Assembly: GCA_964385305.1 (NCBI GenBank)
Contig: CAYLOP010000027.1
Span: forward strand, 1 to 26,612
DNA: 26,612 nt
From: CAYLOP01 sp964385305
GTDB lineage: Bacteria; Chloroflexota; Anaerolineae; Anaerolineales; E44-bin32
Direction of reading: 5' to 3'
The notes under the pieces: generated by a model
Told to the model about the DNA's origin: nothing
Seen by the model: the letters and a program-made list of their open reading frames with translations, nothing else
Database searches by the model: none
Position numbers and translations under genes: made by a program
Shown here: positions 14,752 through 23,049 of the stretch, piece after piece
How positions within the stretch are numbered: the stretch's first letter is position 1
Layout: every line of letters starts with the position of its first letter

Positions 14752-16190
14752 TGCAGGTAGATCGTTTGCCGCTTCGGGAATTTTCGGGTGCCTGGATCCT
14801 CGCCAAGCGTGAGATACGCGATCAATTGCGCGATTGGCGGATTCTCACACCGATAATCATTCTTACGCTGTTCTTCCCTCTATTGATGAATTACACAGCC
14901 CGACAGGCAGTTGATTTTGTAGGGCGCTATGGCGCGCCCATCGTGGGGGAACGCTTGATCCCATTCCTTCTTATGGTGGTGGGCTTTTTCCCGATCTCCA
15001 TCTCACTCGTCATCGCCTTAGAGAGTTTTGCTGGTGAGCGGGAACGGAGGTCACTCGAGCCACTCCTTGCGACCCCGCTTTCGGACAGACAATTGTATCT
15101 TGGAAAGATGATTGCCTCGGTTGTGCCGCCGCTTGCTGCAGCGTACCTTGGAATCAGCGTTTATCTGATTGGGTTGCTGATCAGCGTGGATTGGAATCCG
15201 CCGATCGTTCTCCTTGTACAAGTCCTTGCTCTCACGACCTTCCAGGCGATCGTCATGGTTGCTGGAGCTGTTGTGATCTCGTCTCAAACGACATCCGTAC
15301 GAGCTGCGAATCTCCTGGCTTCCTTCATCATCATCCCTATGGCAGAGCTCATCGTCGCCGAAAGCATGGTCATGTTTTGGGGACGTTACAACGTCCTGTG
15401 GTGGATCCTGCTCACACTGGTTTTGATCGCGTTTGCATTGGGACGAATGGGTTTGAAATTGTTCAACCGCGAAGAATTGCTAGGGAGAGAATTCGACGTC
15501 GTGGATTTGCGCTGGATGCTGCGCCGATTTGCTCAGGAATTTATCGGTGGCGCAAGAAATCCGTGCATGTGGTACAAAGGTGTCTTGACAAAATCACTTC
15601 GAGACCTCCGAGCGGCGATCCTCATAACCGCTGTATTACTCGTGGCCGGATATGCGGTTGGTTTTGACCTTGCCAATACGTTCACGCTCCCCTCGAACAT
15701 GCTGCAGTTGGATGCACTTGGTGAAGGCCTCGCGGAGCAGCTAGGCGCATTTGGCATGTTTACCGGACGAGGGATGGTCTGGATTCTTTGGAACAATATC
15801 CGCGCGTTAGGATTAGCGACCTTGCTGGGGGCTTTTACGCTCGGCGTCTTAGGACAAATCCTCTTGATGACACCCATCGGACTTACCGGATATTTCGCAG
15901 GGAACTTATCGCTCGCCGGGCAAGATACGCTGCGCTTTATTACAGCGCTGGTGCTTCCCCATGCGACTCTTGAGGTCCCCGCTGCTGTCATAACGGGAGC
16001 TGCAATCCTACGCCTCGGTCTGGCCGCGCTTAGCATTTCTAAGGACACATCCCTAGGGGAGGGAATTATCAGTGCGCTCGCAGTATGGGCAAGAGTGAGC
16101 CTCGGAATTGTGCTTCCCTTGCTTCTCGGAGCCGCGGCGATCGAGGTCTTTGTGACGCCCTATTTCGCAATTTGGCTTCTTGGTGGATAA
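14748..16190 (+). CDS. ABC-2 permease fused to a SpoIIM-like domain
   Basis: A 480-residue membrane protein. Residues ~1-245 match the ABC-2 permease type: AKREIRDQLRDWRIL at the N-terminus, a membrane helix, an extracellular loop, SFAGERERRSLEPLLATPLSDRQLYLGK, and further helices. Residues ~270-478 look like the SpoIIM/DUF95 family: a long amphipathic start, WNNIRALGLATLLGAFTLGVLG, and the hallmark LPHATLEVPAA with His405 and Glu409, followed by GAAILRLG. SpoIIM in spore-formers is part of the engulfment complex, but its homologues are widespread in non-sporulating bacteria and archaea with unclear roles. The protein is coupled to the ATPase by a 4-base overlap and has GGGAGGAG upstream. The export substrate is unknown. 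Confidence 0.88.
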   Translation: MMQVDRLPLREFSGAWILAKREIRDQLRDWRILTPIIILTLFFPLLMNYTARQAVDFVGRYGAPIVGERLIPFLLMVVGFFPISISLVIALESFAGERERRSLEPLLATPLSDRQLYLGKMIASVVPPLAAAYLGISVYLIGLLISVDWNPPIVLLVQVLALTTFQAIVMVAGAVVISSQTTSVRAANLLASFIIIPMAELIVAESMVMFWGRYNVLWWILLTLVLIAFALGRMGLKLFNREELLGREFDVVDLRWMLRRFAQEFIGGARNPCMWYKGVLTKSLRDLRAAILITAVLLVAGYAVGFDLANTFTLPSNMLQLDALGEGLAEQLGAFGMFTGRGMVWILWNNIRALGLATLLGAFTLGVLGQILLMTPIGLTGYFAGNLSLAGQDTLRFITALVLPHATLEVPAAVITGAAILRLGLAALSISKDTSLGEGIISALAVWARVSLGIVLPLLLGAAAIEVFVTPYFAIWLLGG

Positions 16191-16197
16191 TAGTCGC

Positions 16198-16956
16198 GTG
16201 ACAAAGTTAATGATCCTCGGCACCTCGTGGGCAGTGCCCGCACCAGGGCACGACAACACGCACATGGCGATCGTCGGTCAAGAGGGGACTGTCTTGATCG
16301 ACTGTTCAGGTACGCCTAGCGTCCGTTTGACAGAAGCAGGGATTTCGTTCGAATCGATAACCGATCTCATCGTCACCCATTTCCACCCGGATCACGTTGG
16401 TGGAATCCCCTTGCTTCTCATGAATATGTGGATGCTCGGAAGACAGAAGCCTCTCCAGATCTATGGATTACACCATTGCCTTAAACGGCTGGAAGATGTG
16501 ATGGGTCATTTTCATTGGGATAATTGGCCGAACTTTTTCCCCGTTGCATTTCACCGTCTCCCTGAGCGAGAGAACGTCCTGGTCATGGAGAAAGAGCACT
16601 ACAGGGTATATTCAACACCCGTCCGCCATGTGATCCCAACCATTGGATTGCGGATCGAGCCAATTGGAAATGGGAGCACGGTCGCCTATTCCTGTGATAC
16701 GGAGCCGTGTCCTTCCGTTGTACGGCTGGCGAAGGGTGCAGACGTACTTATCCATGAAGCAACAGGCATGATTGTGGGGCATTCCTCAGCTTCACAAGCC
16801 GGTGCAATTGCGCGTGAAGCCGATGTCTCGCGTCTTATACTCATTCACTATAAAACCATCGAGGATCAAGGAAAGGACCTGATTGAACAAGCAAAGGGGA
16901 CATTCTCAGGCGACGTAGCGTTGGCACAGGATTTTATGCAAATCGAGATCGTATGA
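16198..16956 (+). CDS. Metallo-beta-lactamase fold hydrolase, RNase Z-like
   Basis: A 252-residue MBL-fold protein. The zinc motif THFHPDHVGG (H-x-H-x-D-H) is intact, a later His lies in TPVRHVIPTIGLRI, and the block SCDTEP provides the bridging Asp. LIHEATG resembles the HEAT motif of RNase Z (tRNA 3' processing), and a final His occurs in LILIHYK. The exosite of true tRNase Z is not evident, so it may act on another phosphodiester. The start is uncertain: GTG 16198 gives the usual (V)TKLMILGT beginning, while an in-frame GTG at 16183 would overlap the permease gene end. The ribosome binding site is poor. It probably shares the exporter transcript. Confidence 0.88.
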   Translation: MTKLMILGTSWAVPAPGHDNTHMAIVGQEGTVLIDCSGTPSVRLTEAGISFESITDLIVTHFHPDHVGGIPLLLMNMWMLGRQKPLQIYGLHHCLKRLEDVMGHFHWDNWPNFFPVAFHRLPERENVLVMEKEHYRVYSTPVRHVIPTIGLRIEPIGNGSTVAYSCDTEPCPSVVRLAKGADVLIHEATGMIVGHSSASQAGAIAREADVSRLILIHYKTIEDQGKDLIEQAKGTFSGDVALAQDFMQIEIV

Positions 16957-16979
16957 ACCCAGAGTGAATATTCTAGAGG

Positions 16980-17177
16980 TCAGGATTCAGTCGGACGTAC
17001 GGTGACGTGGAGGTAATGGAAGGCACCGCGCGATGGGATCAAGTTAATGACCTCTTCGACCACAAATTCGCGCTCACCCAGTTGGATCAACTCTCCTGGC
17101 TTGGGGCGTTTTTTTGTACTTAAGATGGCACCAGGATGTTTCTCCCCACGTACGACGTAGCTGACTTTGTAATTCAT
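16980..17177 (-). CDS. Small conserved-looking protein, unknown function
   Basis: A 65-residue protein of unknown function encoded just downstream of the cyclic-nucleotide-binding gene on the same strand. The sequence is beta-rich and soluble: MNYKVSYVVRGEKHPGAI, KKRPKPGELIQLGEREFVVEEV, and the C-terminal FHYLHVTVRP. Alternating hydrophobics and a Gly-turn look like a small barrel. It ends 23 bases from the convergent MBL gene. The start is uncertain: GTG codons at 17192 and 17183 are in frame, and a GAGGG sequence suits the GTG at 17183, while ATG 17177 is the first ATG. I take it to be real because of its codon pattern, its position 17 bases after the upstream stop, and its protein-like character. 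Confidence 0.65.
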   Translation of the reverse strand: MNYKVSYVVRGEKHPGAILSTKKRPKPGELIQLGEREFVVEEVINLIPSRGAFHYLHVTVRPTES

Positions 17178-17194
17178 AGACACAGTATTCACCC

Positions 17195-17641
17195 TCAGCG
17201 GTTAGCTAAGTGACGGTGACGCAGTTTGAAAGAGAGGTCAGCAGCAATGTTACGCATTACGATGTAGCCTAGATGATGGTTTTGATCGCAAAGGCGCTCA
17301 AAAGCCTCCCGGTGGATTTTCAAGACGATGGTTTCTTCTGAGAGTGCGCGAACAGTAGCAGAGCGGGGGCCACGGTCAACCAAAGCCATCTCACCAATGA
17401 TTTGTCCTCGACCTAGGTTGACGATTGCGCGCGGGGACGGATCGCTCTGTGATCCACTATGCACTACTTCTACAAACCCATCGAAGATAATGAACAGCTC
17501 ATCGCCAGGCTTGCCCTGCTCTGTGATCACGTCACCCGCTTGGTATATCCTTTCTTCGCAGATGCGTGCAACGTCATTCATCTCGGTCGCTGAGATACCC
17601 TCAAATAGCTCAACGCTCTTTAGAACTTCAAGAGGGTTCAT
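17195..17641 (-). CDS. Stand-alone cyclic-nucleotide-binding domain protein
   Basis: A 148-residue protein consisting of one cNMP-binding domain (residues ~5-135), with no DNA-binding or enzyme domain. The N-terminal LFEGISATEMNDVARICEER helix, AGDVITEQGKPGDELFII and the phosphate-binding cassette GEMALVDRGPRSATV are clear; Glu84 and Arg93 are the residues that contact cAMP/cGMP in the family, so ligand binding is plausible. Without an output domain it probably acts by partner binding. GGAGGT lies 5-6 bases before the ATG. It is divergent from the Hsp20 gene. Confidence 0.9.
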   Translation of the reverse strand: MNPLEVLKSVELFEGISATEMNDVARICEERIYQAGDVITEQGKPGDELFIIFDGFVEVVHSGSQSDPSPRAIVNLGRGQIIGEMALVDRGPRSATVRALSEETIVLKIHREAFERLCDQNHHLGYIVMRNIAADLSFKLRHRHLANR

Positions 17642-17809
17642 AAGGACCTCCGTCAGTCTGTAGCAAATGTATTGGTATCATGCTTATAATTATTCTACAA
17701 GAGGTTTCCAGGAGCACAACTCAATGGGAGGGCACAAATTTCGCCGGTTGCATTCGCTGTGGTAGAATCAAACGGTGTCCGGTTTTCACTTCATGAAGGT
17801 CTTTTTCCG
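17642..17809. other. Divergent regulatory region between the cNMP-binding and Hsp20 genes
   Basis: This 168-base spacer carries promoters for both directions. It holds an AT-rich block (17672-17700) near the minus-strand gene and an extended -10 for hsp20 at 17760. No CIRCE or HspR-type inverted repeat was found. Confidence 0.5.
17760..17768 (+). promoter_or_regulatory. Extended -10 promoter of the Hsp20 gene
   Basis: TGG then TAGAAT forms an extended -10 element, 41 bases before the chosen ATG at 17810. No consensus -35 is present. It may drive hsp20, lon and the response regulator together, given their tight spacing. Confidence 0.45.
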
Positions 17810-18238
17810 ATGACAGAAAAACACAAACCTTTCGATCAAGTGCAACTGCGGTCTTCATCCAATGATGATCCATGGTCGGTGGAATCCGGGCGTTCATCCG
17901 GGTGGGGACCTGTTCGCAAGTCTCATGTTTGGCGACCGCCAACCGATGTCTTCGAAACAGAAACGGCGTATAACGTCGTTGTTGAGATCGCTGGTATGCG
18001 TGGCGCACAGTTTTCCGTAACTTTCGATCGACGGATACTGACGATCCACGGGACACGGACTGCTAAAAGCGCTCGGAAAGCGTACCATCAAATGGAGATC
18101 GATTATGGGGAGTTTGCAACAGAAGTCGAGGTCTCCAATCCGGTTGACGCTTCGGGAATTGAAGCCACCTACAGTGATGGGTTCCTTCGAGTAATATTGC
18201 CGAAAGCTCACCCTAAGAAGCTCCCCATTACAGATTGA
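17810..18238 (+). CDS. Small heat shock protein Hsp20
   Basis: A 142-residue ATP-independent holdase chaperone. A short polar N-terminal arm (~1-45) precedes the alpha-crystallin domain (~46-132): PPTDVFETETAYNVVVEIAGM, FDRRILTIHGTR, FATEVEVSNPVDAS, and the conserved YSDGFLRVILPK. A terminal LPI matches the I-x-I/V anchor. Two starts are possible in the frame; ATG 17810 gives MTEKHKPF and has GAAGG 10 bases upstream. The gene is 30 bases from the lon start, so the holdase and the ATP-dependent protease are probably made together. Confidence 0.93.
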   Translation: MTEKHKPFDQVQLRSSSNDDPWSVESGRSSGWGPVRKSHVWRPPTDVFETETAYNVVVEIAGMRGAQFSVTFDRRILTIHGTRTAKSARKAYHQMEIDYGEFATEVEVSNPVDASGIEATYSDGFLRVILPKAHPKKLPITD

Positions 18239-18268
18239 GAATTATATTGTCGAGTGTTAGGACATCCT

Positions 18269-20947
18269 ATGTCTCTTACTCATAAATCTCATCGTCGTTC
18301 TATTGATTCGAGCGACGATATCAAGCTTCATCCATGGCAGCACCTCTTTGACAAGGTCGAAGAGGAATCATCCTCCATAATCCCTGTTCAAGATGATATG
18401 GATGAAGGAAGCGTTTCCCCAGTGGATGTTGAGTCCTCGAAGATACCAGAGGAAATCGCAATTCTCCCTCTACGGGGCGTGGTTGTGTATCCGCACACGG
18501 CCTTGCCGCTCACAATTGGGCAACCGCGATCGATCCGCCTCGTCGATGATGTTGCCGCCGGTAACAGGCTTATTGGGTTGGTGGCCTCTAGGAAGCCTGA
18601 GCTTGAGACGCCAGGTCCAGAAGATCTCTATGATTATGGCACTATAGCTGCCATCCAGCGATTGTTCCGTGCGCCAGACAATACCATCCGAATGATTGTG
18701 AGAGGGTTGGCGAGGTTTAAACTTGGGGAGTTTACTGCGCTTGAACCCTACCTTGTAGCAAAGATCCATCTTGCCCCGGAAGTTGTCGAAGATACCGTTG
18801 AGGAAGAAGCACAGGTGCGCGCGGCAAAAGATCAATTCCAGCAAATAGCAGAGTTGGCGCCCTCTTTGCCTCGGGAGATCCTGGGAAGCGTCTTGTTACT
18901 GGATGATCCGCTTCATGTCGCCTACACCATCGCGAACTATCAACGCATGGATCTGGGAGATGCGCAGCAGATCCTGGAAGAAGATTCGACAAATGCCAAG
19001 CTTCAGCGTCTGAATTCACTTCTAAGCCGAGAGGTGGAGGTACTCTCGCTTGGGCAGCAAATTCAGCACGAAGCTCGCACGGAGATCGAAAAAGTACAAC
19101 GGGAATACTTTTTACGCGAGCAGCTGAAAGCCATCCAGCGCGAACTTGGCGAGAGCGACGAGCAAGCAGCCGAAGTGGAGGAATTCCGAAAGCGGATCGA
19201 TTCCGCGAATATGCCTGAGGAATCGGAAAAACAGGCCCGACGTGAGCTCGATCGCCTGGCACGACTCCCTACCGCCGCAGCGGAGTATGGTGTCATCCGA
19301 ACCTATCTCGACTGGCTGGTTTCTCTCCCGTGGTCTGAAATTACCCAGGATAATTTAGACCTCTCGCACGCTCGTGAAGTGCTCGATGAAGACCACTATG
19401 GTTTGGAGGATGTCAAGGAGCGAATTCTTGAATACTTGGCAATTCGCAAGCTGAAGTTTGAACGAAAAGACCAAGTGCTGGATTTGCAGGAGGATCTTAT
19501 TCGTCAGGAGCGGGAAGGGGTAATCCTATGTTTCATCGGTCCACCGGGTGTGGGGAAGACATCCCTGGGTAAATCCATTGCGCGTGCGATGGGGCGCAAA
19601 TTTGTGCGCATTTCTTTAGGTGGGATACATGATGAAGCAGAGATACGGGGCCACCGTAGAACCTATATCGGCGCGATGCCGGGGCGGATACTTCAAGCGC
19701 TGCGTCGTATAGAATCCCGCAATCCAGTTTTTATGCTGGATGAGGTGGACAAGCTAGGACGTGATTTTCGCGGCGACCCAGCCTCTGCACTTCTCGAGGT
19801 ACTTGATCCCGAGCAGAATCGCGAATTTAGGGATCATTATTTGGAGGTCTCTTTCGATCTATCCCAGGTGATGTTCATCACAACCGCGAATTGGCTGGAG
19901 ACCATACCCTCGCCACTCTTGGACCGCATGGAAGTTATCCGCCTTTCCGGCTACACAGAGCGTGAGAAAGTGGCGATCGCAAAGGGCTATCTCCTTCCTC
20001 GCCAGATTCGCGAGAATGGCTTACGCGCGGAAGAGGTGGTCTTTGCTGACGAAGCGATCCAGACGGTGATTCATTCCTTTACTCGGGAAGCAGGCGTCCG
20101 CAATTTGGAACGTGAGATCGGGCGTGTATGCCGCAAAGTTGCCATGCAGATTGCAGAAAACAAGATCAAAAAATTAGAAGTCACACCAGAGGTCGTGCGC
20201 GAGTTCCTAGGCAAACCACGCTATTTTGGCACCGAGGAACTCACTGAGCGAACGTCCGTGCCGGGTGTGGCAACTGGTCTCGCGTACACACCCGTTGGCG
20301 GCGATGTGCTCTTTATTGAAGCCACAGCTATGCCGGGTTCGAAACAGTTTTTGCTCACAGGCTCGTTGGGACAGATCATGCAGGAATCCGCTCGTGCGGC
20401 GCTGTCGTATGTTCGCTCGGTGTCAGACTCCATGTCTATCCCGAAAGAATTCTGGAACAAGCATGATATCCATCTGCATGTCCCGGCGGGAGCACAACCA
20501 AAGGATGGCCCCTCGGCTGGAGTAACCATGGCGGTCGCTTTGGCTTCCCTGGCGACAGGACGCCCCGTGCGTTCCGATGTGGGCATGACGGGTGAGGTCA
20601 CCTTACGAGGCAAGATCCTGCCCATTGGCGGAGTGAAAGAGAAAGTGTTAGCTGCGCATCGTGCAGGACTTAAAACCGTACTTCTTCCACGCCGTAATGA
20701 GATGGATCTTGAAGATGTTCCGGATGAGGTCCGTGATGAGATACATTTTATCTACACGGATACCATCGAAGATGCTATTGATGCTTCTCTGGAAGTAAAA
20801 GCTAAACGGCGAACCCGGAAGTCTAGAACGGGTTCAACACGTAAGGCCAAGAAGAGCGGTTCTACGGCGAGCGCAAAATCTCAAGCTGAGGGCAAGAAGT
20901 CGGGAACCAGGCGTTCGACAAAGACCCGTAAAGTCACGAAATCTTAA
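18269..20947 (+). CDS. lon: ATP-dependent protease Lon with basic C-terminal tail
   Basis: An 892-residue cytosolic Lon. An acidic N-terminal extension (~1-52) precedes the LON substrate-binding domain (IAILPLRGVVVYPHTALPL). A coiled-coil middle region and the AAA+ motor follow, with Walker A GPPGVGKT at 424-431 and Walker B FMLDEVDKLG. The S16 protease domain has Ser749 in KDGPSAGVTMAVALASL and Lys792 in GGVKEKVLAAHRAG, the usual Ser-Lys dyad at the standard spacing. The last ~48 residues (845-892) are a Lys/Arg/Ser/Thr/Ala-rich tail absent from typical Lon. ATG 18269 is preferred; a GTG at 18254 is in frame, and neither has a strong ribosome binding site. The response regulator follows after 34 bases. 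Confidence 0.96.
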   Translation: MSLTHKSHRRSIDSSDDIKLHPWQHLFDKVEEESSSIIPVQDDMDEGSVSPVDVESSKIPEEIAILPLRGVVVYPHTALPLTIGQPRSIRLVDDVAAGNRLIGLVASRKPELETPGPEDLYDYGTIAAIQRLFRAPDNTIRMIVRGLARFKLGEFTALEPYLVAKIHLAPEVVEDTVEEEAQVRAAKDQFQQIAELAPSLPREILGSVLLLDDPLHVAYTIANYQRMDLGDAQQILEEDSTNAKLQRLNSLLSREVEVLSLGQQIQHEARTEIEKVQREYFLREQLKAIQRELGESDEQAAEVEEFRKRIDSANMPEESEKQARRELDRLARLPTAAAEYGVIRTYLDWLVSLPWSEITQDNLDLSHAREVLDEDHYGLEDVKERILEYLAIRKLKFERKDQVLDLQEDLIRQEREGVILCFIGPPGVGKTSLGKSIARAMGRKFVRISLGGIHDEAEIRGHRRTYIGAMPGRILQALRRIESRNPVFMLDEVDKLGRDFRGDPASALLEVLDPEQNREFRDHYLEVSFDLSQVMFITTANWLETIPSPLLDRMEVIRLSGYTEREKVAIAKGYLLPRQIRENGLRAEEVVFADEAIQTVIHSFTREAGVRNLEREIGRVCRKVAMQIAENKIKKLEVTPEVVREFLGKPRYFGTEELTERTSVPGVATGLAYTPVGGDVLFIEATAMPGSKQFLLTGSLGQIMQESARAALSYVRSVSDSMSIPKEFWNKHDIHLHVPAGAQPKDGPSAGVTMAVALASLATGRPVRSDVGMTGEVTLRGKILPIGGVKEKVLAAHRAGLKTVLLPRRNEMDLEDVPDEVRDEIHFIYTDTIEDAIDASLEVKAKRRTRKSRTGSTRKAKKSGSTASAKSQAEGKKSGTRRSTKTRKVTKS

Positions 20948-20981
20948 TGGACAGTTGTTCCGCGTTGAAAGGGATATCATT

Positions 20982-21353
20982 GTGCCAAAGATCTTAATCG
21001 TAGAAGACGACGTGACCATGTTTAGTTTATTAACCACCCTCTTGCAGATGGAAGGGTTCGCTGTGGCTGGGATTCGAGATTGGAGAAAGATCATTGAAAC
21101 CGTCCACGCGGAAAATCCAGATTTAGTCTTGATGGATTATGTGCTCCCGGAAGTGGATGGGATTGAGATCATGAAGCAAATCCGCGCGCAGCCTGAGCTG
21201 TCGGATTTAAAGATAATGTTGACTTCAGGAATGGATGTTGCAGAGGACTGCATAGAAGCCGGCGCGGACTCGTTCATTCAGAAGCCATACACACCCGACC
21301 AACTCATAGATTTGATAAAGATAAACCTGGGTGGGCGAAGGGAAGTTGCTTGA
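20982..21353 (+). CDS. Single-domain response regulator (REC)
   Basis: A 123-residue protein made only of a receiver domain. The acidic pair Glu8-Asp9 (in VEDD), the phospho-acceptor Asp52 (LVLMDYVLPEVDG), Ser/Thr in MLTSGMD and the lysine in FIQKPY are all present. There is no output domain, and no histidine kinase is seen in the window, so it may feed a kinase elsewhere or bind a partner in a CheY-like way. GTG 20982 is chosen for the AAGGGA upstream; the frame also opens at TTG 20955. It sits between lon and the PHP/AlbA_2-like gene with short gaps. Confidence 0.9.
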   Translation: MPKILIVEDDVTMFSLLTTLLQMEGFAVAGIRDWRKIIETVHAENPDLVLMDYVLPEVDGIEIMKQIRAQPELSDLKIMLTSGMDVAEDCIEAGADSFIQKPYTPDQLIDLIKINLGGRREVA

Positions 21354-21384
21354 ACCTGCTAAACATGGGAGGAGTGTAAATAAG

Positions 21385-22974
21385 GTGTCGAAAAAAAATG
21401 CACGCCGCGGTTCTCGTCAGTGGCGTCTTGTTGATTTGCATATTCATACTCCGGCTTCGAGCGATTATCAGGAGCCGGGAATTTCGTATATGGATATATT
21501 GCGAAGGAGTGTCGAGCGCGGTTTGGACATCGTTGCCCTGACGGACCATAACACGGTCGCAGGCTATCGGAAGATGCGCGAGGAGATCGATCAACTTGAG
21601 CTCCTTGAGCGTCTCGATCGATTAAGCGAGGTGGAACGTAAGAAGCTTGGAGAGTATCGCAGTTTACTCGAGGAAATTCTTGTTCTCCCTGGATTTGAGT
21701 TCACCGCAACATTCGGTTTTCATATTCTAGCTATCTTCAATCCTGAAAAGCCCATACGCGAAATTGAACACTTGCTGCTCAACCTCAACATCCCAGCCGA
21801 TCAACTTGATGATGGGTCTGTCACGGTTGGAGCTTCAAGTGATGTGCTGACCGCTTACCGTACGATCGACGAAGCGGGGGGATTGGTCATCGCCGCTCAT
21901 GCTAATTCAACCAATGGCGTCGCGATGCGGGGATTCGGCTTCGGCGGGCAGACGAAGATCGCTTTCACTCAAGACCCCCACTTGCATGCGCTTGAGGTCA
22001 CAGACTTAAACCAGAAGGGCAGGCGGTCTACTGCAGCGTTCTTCTCTGGGACCAAACCTGAGTATCCTCGCCGGATGCATTGTATTCAGGGCTCGGATGC
22101 CCATCGTTTGCGAACCGATCCAAAAAACAAGAAGAATTTGGGAGTTGGGGATCGAGCCACGCAGGTTTTGTTGCCTGAACTTACATTTGAGGCGCTGAGG
22201 AGCCTATTCCTGAGTAATGACTTTGCTCGAACACGACCGCATTGGCCTGCGTTGAAACAGGAATTTGATTTCATCAACCAGGCGCGGGAAGAAGGTCCCA
22301 GCATCATCCAGGATTTTCATGAGAGCATGACGGTCCGAGGTGGGCGACTGTATGCGGTCATTGCTGATGCTTGTGCCTTCGCCAACACGAATGGNNNNNN
22401 NNNNNNNNNNNNNNNNNNNNNNNNNNNNNNNNNNNNNNNNNNNNNNNNNNNNNNNNNNNNNNNNNNNNNNNNNNNNNNNNNNNNNNNNNNNNNNGATACC
22501 GGCCTTGCTGTGCGCGATGAGATCGTGCAGTTGGTCTGGCGCGGACAGCCCGAGCAGGAAACTCTCGAGAAGCCCAAAGTCGAACCTGCGCCCATTGGGA
22601 AACCGCGTGAAATTGGCGTGCCTCCTCCACGGACCGGGGTTGAGGTTGTGAAATTTGAAGAGCGCAATGGCGTACGATATTACACGATGCGTGATCTACG
22701 CAATGGTAATGTCGTCACAAACGTTACAAAGTCGTCGGCTCGACGATTATGGCACTACGCCATTTCGGAATACATAAAATTGCCCAGCAATCTGAGTAAA
22801 TCGCCGATTGCGTGGCAAGGGGATATCGGTGTCCTCAACGAACGACAGAAAGGGAAATCCATACGCTATGATCTGGCACAAAAGGCGCCGGAGGGGACGC
22901 GCGTTTACTTTGGCGTGACAGAAGATGGCATTCATGGCGAATGGAAGCGCCTCGTTGGGGGGGATCCCGACTAA
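21385..22974 (+). CDS. PHP-domain protein with AlbA_2-like segment; 100-N gap
   Basis: An approximately 529-codon gene (including 34 unknown codons). Residues ~13-290 are a PHP phosphoesterase: DLHIHT at 17-22, ALTDHNT, a pair of coiled-coil-like helices, GFEF, IAAHANST and GSDAHR. A KQEFDFINQAREEGPSIIQDFH linker leads to GGRLYAVIADACAFANTNG, which resembles the start of an AlbA_2/Schlafen-type ATP-binding domain. The rest of that domain is in the gap. After the gap, DTGLAVRDEIVQLVWRG is followed by a Pro-rich linker (~400-420) and a C-terminal domain (~430-529) with RDLRNGNVVTNVTKSSARRLWHYAI that I do not recognise. GTG 21385 is chosen; GGAGGAG lies about 10 bases upstream. Confidence 0.82.
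   Translation: MSKKNARRGSRQWRLVDLHIHTPASSDYQEPGISYMDILRRSVERGLDIVALTDHNTVAGYRKMREEIDQLELLERLDRLSEVERKKLGEYRSLLEEILVLPGFEFTATFGFHILAIFNPEKPIREIEHLLLNLNIPADQLDDGSVTVGASSDVLTAYRTIDEAGGLVIAAHANSTNGVAMRGFGFGGQTKIAFTQDPHLHALEVTDLNQKGRRSTAAFFSGTKPEYPRRMHCIQGSDAHRLRTDPKNKKNLGVGDRATQVLLPELTFEALRSLFLSNDFARTRPHWPALKQEFDFINQAREEGPSIIQDFHESMTVRGGRLYAVIADACAFANTNXXXXXXXXXXXXXXXXXXXXXXXXXXXXXXXXXXDTGLAVRDEIVQLVWRGQPEQETLEKPKVEPAPIGKPREIGVPPPRTGVEVVKFEERNGVRYYTMRDLRNGNVVTNVTKSSARRLWHYAISEYIKLPSNLSKSPIAWQGDIGVLNERQKGKSIRYDLAQKAPEGTRVYFGVTEDGIHGEWKRLVGGDPD
22395..22494. other. Assembly gap of 100 N
   Basis: Exactly 100 unknown bases, the usual placeholder for a gap of unknown size. It hides the core of the AlbA_2-like region of the PHP protein. 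The frame is the same on both sides as written, but that could be chance. Confidence 0.97.
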
Positions 22975-22983
22975 GCGGAAGAT

Positions 22984-23033
22984 CGGAATCTTCTCTGCCT
23001 CCCAGATTCCAGGGATGAAGCAGGGAAGATCCG
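22984..23033 (+). repeat. Long imperfect hairpin after the PHP gene
   Basis: Bases 22984-22998 pair with 23020-23033: CGG, then ATCTTCTCTGC opposite GCAGGGAAGAT and CCG, with one bulged A (22987) and one G-T pair, 14 pairs in all. A further 4-bp stem (23000-23003 with 23012-23015) closes an 8-base loop. There is no T-tail, so it is a weak intrinsic terminator candidate or part of a structured leader. Confidence 0.5.
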
Positions 23034-23049
23034 TCATGACCTAAAACCT

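Noticed and set aside
15533..16048. 171-codon minus-strand ORF
   Set aside because: It lies wholly opposite the ABC permease/SpoIIM gene and has Ser/Arg/Pro-rich shadow composition with no domain.
17685..17690. TATAAT on the plus strand before Hsp20
   Set aside because: It is 120 bases from the start with no -35 at proper spacing; the TGGTAGAAT element at 17760 is better placed.
17642..17809. CIRCE or HspR operator upstream of Hsp20
   Set aside because: No TTAGCACTC-type or CTTGAG-type inverted repeat could be found in the spacer.
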